In this document: positions 58,505 to 64,000 of the stretch, piece by piece
Numbering within the stretch: the first letter of the stretch is position 1
Layout of the letters: the number at the start of each line of letters is the position of its first letter
NCBI RefSeq assembly: GCF_009852415.1
Contig: NZ_WOXS01000002.1
Location: forward strand, 4,070,001-4,134,000
Direction: 5' to 3'
DNA from: Streptomyces sp. Tu 3180
GTDB taxonomy: Bacteria; Actinomycetota; Actinomycetes; Streptomycetales; Streptomycetaceae
DNA: 64,000 bases
Notes under the pieces: model-generated
Seen by the model: the letters and a program-made list of their open reading frames with translations, nothing else
Database searches by the model: none
What the model was told of the DNA's origin: nothing
Translations under genes and position numbers: made by a program

Positions 58505-59803
58505 ATGGCTGACCAGTCCATTCCGCAGACCCGCACCCCGGAGGCTCCCGGGGGGACGGCCACCGCTCAGACCACCGGGGCCACCGGGAAGGGCATGTCC
58601 CGACGCCGGCTGCTCGGCACCGCGGGTGCCACCGGACTCGTGCTCGGCGCGACGGGCGGGGCGGCCGTGGGGCACGCGGCGGCACCCACCGGGACCACCC
58701 CGCTGACCTCGGTGGGTGCCGGGCGGGCGATGTTTCACGGGAAACATCAGCCCGGCATCACCGAAGGGCTCCAGGCCCGCGGCCATCTGGTCGCCTTCGA
58801 CCTGGCGCCCGGCGCCGGTCGCAAGGAGGCGGCCGCCCTGCTGCGCCGCTGGTCGGACACGGCCCGTCGGCTGATGGCGGGCGAGCCGAGCGGGCAGGAC
58901 GACACCGGTGTGGCACTCGACGCCGGCCCCTCCTCGCTGACCCTCACCTTCGGCTTCGGCCACAGCTTCTTCGCGCGCACCGGCCTGGAGAAACAGCGCC
59001 CGGCCGCCCTGGACCCGCTGCCCGACTTCTCCTCCGACCACCTCGACAAGGCCCGCAGCAACGGCGACCTGTGGGTGCAGATCGGCGCCGACGACGCGCT
59101 CGTGGCCTTCCACGCCCTGCGCGCCGTGCAGAAGGACGCGGGGTCGGCCGCCAGGGTGCGCTGGCAGATGAACGGCTTCAACCGCTCGCCGGGCGCCACC
59201 GCCCATCCCATGACCGCCCGCAACCTGATGGGCCAGGTCGACGGCACCCGCAACCCCAAGCCCGCCGACTCCGACTTCGGCCGGCGGATCTTCGTCCCGG
59301 AGAAGGGCGAGCCCGCCTGGATGGCGAACGGCTCCTACGTCGTCGTCCGCCGCATCCGCATGCTGCTGGACGACTGGGAGAAGCTCCCGCTCGAGGAGCA
59401 GGAGAACGTCATCGGGCGCCGCAAGTCCGACGGGGCGCCGTTGTCCGGGGGCACCGAGACGTCCGAGATGGACCTGGAGAAGACGGACGCCGAGGGAAAT
59501 CTGGTCGTCCCCTTCAATGCCCACGCCAGGATCACCCGCCCCGACCAGAACGGCGGCGCGGCGATGCTCCGGCGCCCGTTCTCGTACCACGACGGCATCG
59601 ACGCGGACGGGGTGCCGGACGCGGGTCTGCTGTTCATCTGCTGGCAGGCCGATCCGCTGCGCGGCTTCGTGCCGGTGCAGCGCAAGCTGGACCGGGGCGA
59701 CGCCCTGACCCCGTTCATCCGCCACGAGGCGAGCGGGCTGTTCGCGGTGCCGGGCGGCGCGGCGGAGGGCGAGTATGTGGGGCAGCGGCTGCTGGAGGGG
59801 TGA
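58505..59803 (+). CDS. dtpA: Tat-exported dye-decolourising heme peroxidase
   Basis: 432 residues. Tat signal SRRRLLGTAG (32-41) and hydrophobic core, then a DyP-type peroxidase: GxxDG motif GQVDGTRNP (Asp246), axial heme His340 (FNAHARITRP), distal Arg356 (MLRRPFSYHDG). Heme is taken up before export on the Tat route. It starts seven bases after the CopC-CopD stop. In S. lividans the orthologue DtpA is required with Sco/ECuC for maturation of the copper oxidase GlxA and for morphogenesis at low copper (recalled). Confidence 0.95.
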   Translation: MADQSIPQTRTPEAPGGTATAQTTGATGKGMSRRRLLGTAGATGLVLGATGGAAVGHAAAPTGTTPLTSVGAGRAMFHGKHQPGITEGLQARGHLVAFDLAPGAGRKEAAALLRRWSDTARRLMAGEPSGQDDTGVALDAGPSSLTLTFGFGHSFFARTGLEKQRPAALDPLPDFSSDHLDKARSNGDLWVQIGADDALVAFHALRAVQKDAGSAARVRWQMNGFNRSPGATAHPMTARNLMGQVDGTRNPKPADSDFGRRIFVPEKGEPAWMANGSYVVVRRIRMLLDDWEKLPLEEQENVIGRRKSDGAPLSGGTETSEMDLEKTDAEGNLVVPFNAHARITRPDQNGGAAMLRRPFSYHDGIDADGVPDAGLLFICWQADPLRGFVPVQRKLDRGDALTPFIRHEASGLFAVPGGAAEGEYVGQRLLEG

Positions 59804-59872
59804 GAACCCGTCCCGCGTCACCCTCCGGGGGCCTGAGGGCGCATCCGGGACCGCCGTCGGCGCGGACCCCAT

Positions 59873-59884
59873 TAGGGTGAGGTC
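59873..59884 (+). promoter_or_regulatory. Leaderless -10 element TAGGGT of pheA
   Basis: TAGGGT (59873-59878), six bases, ATG at 59885. GGGTGAGG also resembles a ribosome site, so leaderless use is likely but not certain. Confidence 0.5.
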
Positions 59885-60817
59885 ATGCCAGCGAGCTATG
59901 CGTATCTCGGTCCCGAGGGCACCTTCACCGAAATCGCCCTGCGCACGCTTCCCGAGGCCGCCACCCGGGAGCTGATCCCGTACGTGTCCGTGCAGTCCGC
60001 GCTCGACGCGGTCCGTGTCGGTGAGGCCGAGGCCGCCTTCGTCCCCATCGAGAACTCCGTCGAGGGCGGCATCACCACCACCCTCGACGAACTGGTCGCG
60101 GGCACCCCGCTGATGATCTACCGCGAGGTGCTGCTGTCGATCACCTTCGCGCTGCTCGTCCGCCCGGGCACCGAACTGTCGGACATCAAGACGGTCACCG
60201 CCCACCCGGCCGCCCAGCCCCAGGTCCGCAACTGGCTCAAGGCCCACCTCCCCGACGCCCACTGGGAATCGGCCGCCTCGAACGCGGACGGTGCGCGCCT
60301 GGTCCAGGAGGGCCGCTACGACGCCGCCTTCGCCGGCGAGTTCGCCGCGGCCCGGTACGGCCTGGAGGCCCTGGAGACCGGGATCCACGACGCGGAGAAC
60401 GCCCAGACCCGGTTCGTGCTGGTCGGCCGGCCCGCCCGGCCCGCGGCACCCACCGGTGCCGACAAGACCTCCGTCGTGATCTGGCAGCGCGACGACCACC
60501 CCGGCGGCCTGCGCGACCTGCTGGGCGAGTTCGCCACGCGGGGCATCAACCTGATGCTGCTCCAGTCCCGGCCGACGGGGGCCGGCATCGGCAACTACTG
60601 CTTCTGCATCGACGCCGAGGGGCACATCTCCGACCGCCGGATGGCCGAGGCGCTGATGGGCCTGAAGCGGATCTGCCTTCAGGTGCGCTACCTGGGCTCG
60701 TATCCGCGTGCCAATGTGCAGCCGGGAGAGGTGCGGCCCCCGCTCCCCGGCACGTCGGACGAGGAGTTCGCGGGCGCGGCGGACTGGGTGGCGCGCTGCC
60801 AGGACGGCCGGTTCTGA
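59885..60817 (+). CDS. pheA: Prephenate dehydratase
   Basis: 310 residues, stand-alone PDT with regulatory ACT domain. Converts prephenate to phenylpyruvate in phenylalanine synthesis. PDT domain about 4-190 (YLGPEGTFTEIAL, VPIENSVEGGI, and the catalytic TRF in NAQTRFVLV). ACT domain about 200-285 (GGLRDLLGEFATRGINLMLLQSRPTGAGIGNYCFCID). The Phe-binding ESRP motif reads QSRP here, which may alter feedback sensitivity. No chorismate mutase domain. Monocistronic or leads into the DnaA-box region. Confidence 0.96.
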   Translation: MPASYAYLGPEGTFTEIALRTLPEAATRELIPYVSVQSALDAVRVGEAEAAFVPIENSVEGGITTTLDELVAGTPLMIYREVLLSITFALLVRPGTELSDIKTVTAHPAAQPQVRNWLKAHLPDAHWESAASNADGARLVQEGRYDAAFAGEFAAARYGLEALETGIHDAENAQTRFVLVGRPARPAAPTGADKTSVVIWQRDDHPGGLRDLLGEFATRGINLMLLQSRPTGAGIGNYCFCIDAEGHISDRRMAEALMGLKRICLQVRYLGSYPRANVQPGEVRPPLPGTSDEEFAGAADWVARCQDGRF

Positions 60818-61366
60818 CGGAGGCCCGGCCCGAGCGGTATCGGCCGTCCCTGCTGATCGCCGTTGTCCACAGAAGTTATCCACAGGCCCACTTCTCGACC
60901 TGAGGACAAGTCGACAGATGGGCCCTCTTCGGTCGACACATCACCCTGTGGACCATGATCGCGCCCGTCGTCCCGCAGATCACTTTCGTCCACTCTTTTC
61001 CTCTGATCAATCCTTTGGGGTGAACTCTTTCCACTCAAAAGTGAGGTCAAGAGGGGTTTGTGCGCGGAATCCCGAGGTTCGTCACCCCTTCCGGAGGGAT
61101 CAATTCCGAAGTCCACAGACTTTCCCCACACCCTGTGGATAACTTTCCGACGGTGTGGACACCTGTGGACAACCGGGCTCCAAGCGCCGTGCGCACCAAG
61201 GAATTCGAGTCAACCGGCGGCCCGCGCTCCCACCCGCGCCGGGGAGATGCGCCCCTTTCCTTGACGCCGAGGAACACACAGCGCAATTCCCCCATAACGG
61301 AAAGTGGGCCACCCCGCCGCAATAGTGAGTCGTGGGCCGTCGCACCGCACCGGTAGCCTGGACCGC
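60818..61366. promoter_or_regulatory. DnaA-box cluster between pheA and serS
   Basis: 549 bp with no gene and lower GC than its neighbours. Perfect 9-bp boxes: TTGTCCACA 60863-60871 (+), TTATCCACA 60876-60884 (+), the same two on the minus strand at 61164-61172 and 61134-61142. One-mismatch boxes: 60947-60955 (minus), 61154-61162 (minus), 60901-60909 (minus). The boxes point inward in two groups about 250 bp apart. No AT-rich unwinding element or dnaA/dnaN neighbour, so not oriC. In S. coelicolor a non-oriC DnaA-titrating cluster (D78) was described in this part of the chromosome (from memory). Confidence 0.85.
61354..61366 (+). promoter_or_regulatory. Leaderless -10 element TAGCCT of serS
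   Basis: TAGCCT (61354-61359), seven bases, then GTG at 61367; no Shine-Dalgarno sequence. Confidence 0.55.
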
Positions 61367-62644
61367 GTGATTGACCTTCGCCTGCTTCGTGAGGACCCCG
61401 ACCGTGTGCGTGCTTCGCAGCGCGCCCGTGGAGAGGACGTCGCGCTCGTCGACGCCCTCCTGTCTGCCGACGAGCGGCGCAGGTCGTCCGGCGTCCGCTT
61501 CGACGAGCTGCGCGCCGAGCAGAAGTCGCTCGGCAAGCTCATCCCCAAGGCGGCCGCCGACGAGAAGGCCGAGCTGCTGAAGAAGGCCGAGCAGCTCAAG
61601 GCCGACGTGAAGGCCGCCGACGCCGACCGGGACGCCGCCGCGGCCGAGACCCAGGAGCTCCTGCTCAAGCTGGGCAACCTGGTCCACCCCGACGTCCCCG
61701 TGGGCGGCGAGGAGGACTTCGTCACGCTGGAGACGCACGGCACCGTCCGCGACTTCGGCGCCGAGGGCTTCGAGCCCAAGGACCACCTGGAGCTCGGCCA
61801 GCTCCTCGGCGCCATCGACGTGGAGCGCGGCGCCAAGGTCTCCGGCTCGCGCTTCTACTTCCTGACCGGCGTGGGCGCGCTGCTCGAGCTCGCCCTGGTG
61901 AACGCCGCGATGGCGCAGGCCACCGCGGCCGGCTTCACGCCGATGCTGACCCCCGCGCTGGTGCGCCCCCAGTCGATGGCGGGCACCGGCTTCCTCGGCC
62001 AGGCCGCCCAGGACGTCTACCACCTGGACAAGGACGACCTGTACCTGGTCGGCACGTCCGAGGTGGCGCTCGCCGCGTACCACATGGACGAGATCATCGA
62101 CGCCGACCGGCTGCCGCTGCGGTACGCGGGCTTCTCGCCCTGCTTCCGCCGCGAGGCCGGCTCGCACGGCAAGGACACCCGGGGCATCTTCCGCGTGCAC
62201 CAGTTCGACAAGGTCGAGATGTTCTCGTACGTCGCCCCGGAGGACTCCCAGGCGGAGCACCAGCGGCTGCTGGAGTGGGAGAAGCAGTGGCTGACCTCGC
62301 TGGAGCTGCCGTTCCGCGTGATCGACGTCGCCTCGGGCGACCTGGGCTCCTCCGCCGCGCGCAAGTACGACTGCGAGGCGTGGATCCCGACCCAGGGCAA
62401 GTACCGCGAGCTGACCTCGACCTCGGACTGCACCGAGTTCCAGTCCCGCCGCCTGCAGATCCGCGTCCGTGACGGCAAGACGGTGCGCCCGCTGGCCACG
62501 CTCAACGGCACCCTGTGCGCCGTACCGCGCACGATCGTGGCCATCCTGGAGAACCACCAGCAGGCCGACGGCTCGGTGCGCGTGCCCGAGGTGCTGCGCC
62601 CCTACCTGGGCGGCCGGGAGATCCTGGAGCCGGTCGCCAAGTGA
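61367..62644 (+). CDS. serS: Seryl-tRNA synthetase
   Basis: 425 residues, normal for bacterial SerRS. N-terminal coiled-coil arm (about 30-105: RFDELRAEQKSLGKLIPKAAADEKAELLKKAEQLKADVKAADADRD) binds the long variable arm of tRNA-Ser. Class II core: motif 2 SPCFRREAGSHGKDTRGIFRVHQFDKVEMF, motif 3 LNGTLCAVPRTIVAILENHQ, and the TSE segment of LVGTSEVAL. GTG 61367 starts the conserved VIDLRLLRE. The gene overlaps the HAD phosphatase gene by four bases. Charges the serine tRNAs, three of which are in this window. Confidence 0.97.
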   Translation: MIDLRLLREDPDRVRASQRARGEDVALVDALLSADERRRSSGVRFDELRAEQKSLGKLIPKAAADEKAELLKKAEQLKADVKAADADRDAAAAETQELLLKLGNLVHPDVPVGGEEDFVTLETHGTVRDFGAEGFEPKDHLELGQLLGAIDVERGAKVSGSRFYFLTGVGALLELALVNAAMAQATAAGFTPMLTPALVRPQSMAGTGFLGQAAQDVYHLDKDDLYLVGTSEVALAAYHMDEIIDADRLPLRYAGFSPCFRREAGSHGKDTRGIFRVHQFDKVEMFSYVAPEDSQAEHQRLLEWEKQWLTSLELPFRVIDVASGDLGSSAARKYDCEAWIPTQGKYRELTSTSDCTEFQSRRLQIRVRDGKTVRPLATLNGTLCAVPRTIVAILENHQQADGSVRVPEVLRPYLGGREILEPVAK

Positions 62645-63453
62645 GCACCGCCCCGTCGTCCTTCCCGTACCGGCTCGTCGCCACCGACCTCGACGGCACC
62701 CTGCTGCGCGACGACCACTCGGTCTCCCGGCGCACCCGGGACGCGCTCGCCGCGGCCACCGCGGCGGGCGCCGCGCACATCGTCGTCACCGGCCGCGCGG
62801 TGCCCTGGACCCGGCCCATACTCGACGACCTCGGCTACCGGGGCCTCGCCGTCTGCGGCCAGGGCGCCCAGGTGTACGACGCCGGGGCGCACCGCCTGCT
62901 CACCTCGGTGACGCTGGACCGGCAGCTGGCCGGGGTGGCGCTGGCCAAGATCGAGGCGGAGGTCGGCCCGCTGCACCTGGCCGCGAGCCGCGACGGGCTG
63001 GACGGCGAGGTGCTGGTCGGTCCCGGTTACGAGGTCGTGGGCGGACTGCCCGCGACGCCGTTCACGGACGCGTCGGACCTGTGGACGGCGCCCCTGAACA
63101 AGCTGTACATCCAGCACCCGGACCTGACCTCCGACGAGCTCGCCGAGGCGGCCACCCGCACCGCGGGCGGTTTCGTCACGGTCACCATGGCGGGCGAGGG
63201 CATCGTCGAACTGCTCCCGCTCGGACTGTCCAAGGCGACGGGGCTGTCGCTGGCGGCACGCCGGCTGGGCGTGAAGGCGGCGGAGACGATCGCCTTCGGC
63301 GACATGCCCAACGACGTCCCGATGTTCGCCTGGGCCGCGCACGGCGTGGCCATGGCCAACGCCCACCAGGAACTGCGGGCGGTGGCCGACGAGGTGACGT
63401 CCTCCAACGAGGAGGACGGGATCGCGGTGGTGCTGGAGCGGTTGCTGGGCTGA
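62641..63453 (+). CDS. HAD-superfamily hydrolase (Cof type)
   Basis: 270 residues. HAD motif I ATDLDGTLLRDD (nucleophile and acid Asp), motif II IVVTGR, motif III with Lys in GLSLAARRLGVK, motif IV TIAFGDMPNDVPMF. The cap domain between motifs II and III is the Cof/IIB type. Probable phosphatase for a sugar phosphate or phosphorylated metabolite; substrate not known. GTG 62641 overlaps the serS stop (GTGA), so it is translationally coupled to serS. Confidence 0.94.
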   Translation: MSTAPSSFPYRLVATDLDGTLLRDDHSVSRRTRDALAAATAAGAAHIVVTGRAVPWTRPILDDLGYRGLAVCGQGAQVYDAGAHRLLTSVTLDRQLAGVALAKIEAEVGPLHLAASRDGLDGEVLVGPGYEVVGGLPATPFTDASDLWTAPLNKLYIQHPDLTSDELAEAATRTAGGFVTVTMAGEGIVELLPLGLSKATGLSLAARRLGVKAAETIAFGDMPNDVPMFAWAAHGVAMANAHQELRAVADEVTSSNEEDGIAVVLERLLG

Positions 63454-63467
63454 GGCGCCCAGCGGCT

Positions 63468-63555
<88 letters not shown>

Positions 63556-63826
63556 GGGTGGGCGGCCCACGCGCCTCACCGCGCGTGCTCGAAGCGGCCG
63601 CCCCGGGCAGCTCCCCGTGCGGGGCGGACTCGACGGAGGAGTGAGGACTGCTCCGGAGCCCGCCGCGGGCTGCCCTGACGGGAGCGGAACGTACTGCCGT
63701 GCACGGACACCGTCCCGCTCCTCTCCCCGACCACGGCACCGGGCGTTCCCGGCGGTGCGGACACGTCCACTCTGCCCGCCGGGTGCCCGGGCCGCCACCG
63801 AATTGATCCGGGTCGCCGCGTCCTCG
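63556..63826. other. Intergenic region upstream of the tRNA-Ser-like gene
   Basis: 271 bp with no clear gene. It must hold the promoter of the tRNA-like gene and the 3' region of the membrane protein gene. No operator recognised. Confidence 0.4.
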
Positions 63827-64000
63827 TCACTCCTCGCCGGCGAGCGTCAGCGTGCGCAGCTTCCGGCCGGCGTACCAGGTGGCCAGGACGGTGACCGCCG
63901 CGAGCAGGATCGTCGCGGTCGTCAGGCCGACGTCCGAGGTGACCAGGTCGCCGCCGGAGACCTTCTGGGCCACGGCCAGCGACCACTGCTGGACGCTCAG
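63827..64000 (-). CDS. Membrane protein C-terminus (possible ABC-2-type permease), partial
   Basis: Only the last 57 codons are in the window (gene starts beyond 64000). The segment VTSDVGLTTATILLAAVTVLATWYAGRKLRTLTLAGEE contains one transmembrane helix with a basic cytoplasmic end (YAGRKLR). In ABC-2-type permeases the last helix and the Arg/Lys tail look like this, and I recall an ABC exporter near this position in S. coelicolor, but the fragment alone is too short to be sure. Confidence 0.5.
   Translation of the reverse strand: MSVQQWSLAVAQKVSGGDLVTSDVGLTTATILLAAVTVLATWYAGRKLRTLTLAGEE

Noticed and set aside
56366..60883. Very long minus-strand open frame (about 1500 codons) over the copper locus, dtpA and pheA
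   Set aside because: It runs antisense to five well-recognised genes, has no family features, and is an expected product of extreme third-position GC.
60818..61366. Chromosomal origin oriC
   Set aside because: No dnaA, dnaN or rpmH genes beside it, far fewer boxes than Streptomyces oriC, and no AT-rich unwinding element.

Overview
The window is Streptomyces chromosome. GC is very high with strong third-position GC bias, starts are often GTG, mRNAs look leaderless, and the gene content is typically streptomycete (paired SigB-type sigma factors, GAF-ANTAR and STAS/HATPase regulators, a Sco/ECuC/DtpA copper locus). From memory, gene order resembles the S. coelicolor SCO4045-SCO3958 core region read in reverse. 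I see no prophage, IS element, integrase, CRISPR array or biosynthetic cluster; this is core chromosome, probably not far from oriC.

Layout. 1-6.9 kb: penicillin-acylase-like Ntn hydrolase (cut by the window edge) divergent from a siderophore-interacting flavoprotein across an iron box; ParB-like small protein, LytR_C protein, upp, tadA with its partner, tRNA-Ser(CGA), a Dabb protein. 7-9.2 kb: sigma factors sigF and sigN. 9.3-13.7 kb: MarR-controlled efflux pump with a beta-sandwich tail, plus a YceI protein carrying the same type of domain. 13.7-18.7 kb: two GAF-ANTAR regulators, a STAS protein, a PPOX flavoprotein, an MFS/TetR pair. 18.8-24.8 kb: response regulator, histidine kinase, GT2-GtrA glycosyltransferase and GT39-type transferase in a coupled operon. 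24.9-28.6 kb: amidohydrolase, DUF2797 protein, small membrane proteins, K+ channel, tRNA-Arg and tRNA-Ser. 28.7-36.4 kb: SSI-type inhibitor, a giant degenerate hybrid kinase with a VPPQG-repeat linker (frameshifted), TetR/MFS pair with duplicate operators. 36.4-43 kb: acyl-CoA ligase, SigE-family sigma, small secreted protein, prim-pol protein, two uncharacterised proteins, tRNA-Ser(TGA). 43-53.2 kb: HtrA-like protease, GDPD, two HATPase anti-sigma-type proteins, SEC-C protein, a second degenerate prim-pol, PP2C phosphatase (frameshifted), Xaa-Pro aminopeptidase. 53.4-59.8 kb: copper delivery locus (YcnI, Sco, ECuC, CopC-CopD, DtpA). 59.9-64 kb: pheA, a dense DnaA-box cluster, serS, HAD phosphatase, an aberrant tRNA-Ser-like gene, and the end of a membrane protein.

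How it works together: many genes are signalling parts (sigma factors, STAS, HATPase kinases, PP2C, ANTAR, a two-component pair) and exporter/repressor pairs with visible operators. The 54-60 kb genes form a copper-handling unit that probably loads extracytoplasmic copper enzymes. The 60.8-61.2 kb intergenic region is the most striking non-coding feature: four perfect 9-bp DnaA boxes plus near matches.

Cautions: two genes (29.5-34.3 kb and 49.5-50.9 kb) are each broken by a one-base deficit at a G/C homopolymer, so assembly error must be excluded before reading biology into them. Statements about orthologues, locus tags and published work are from memory; no search was run.
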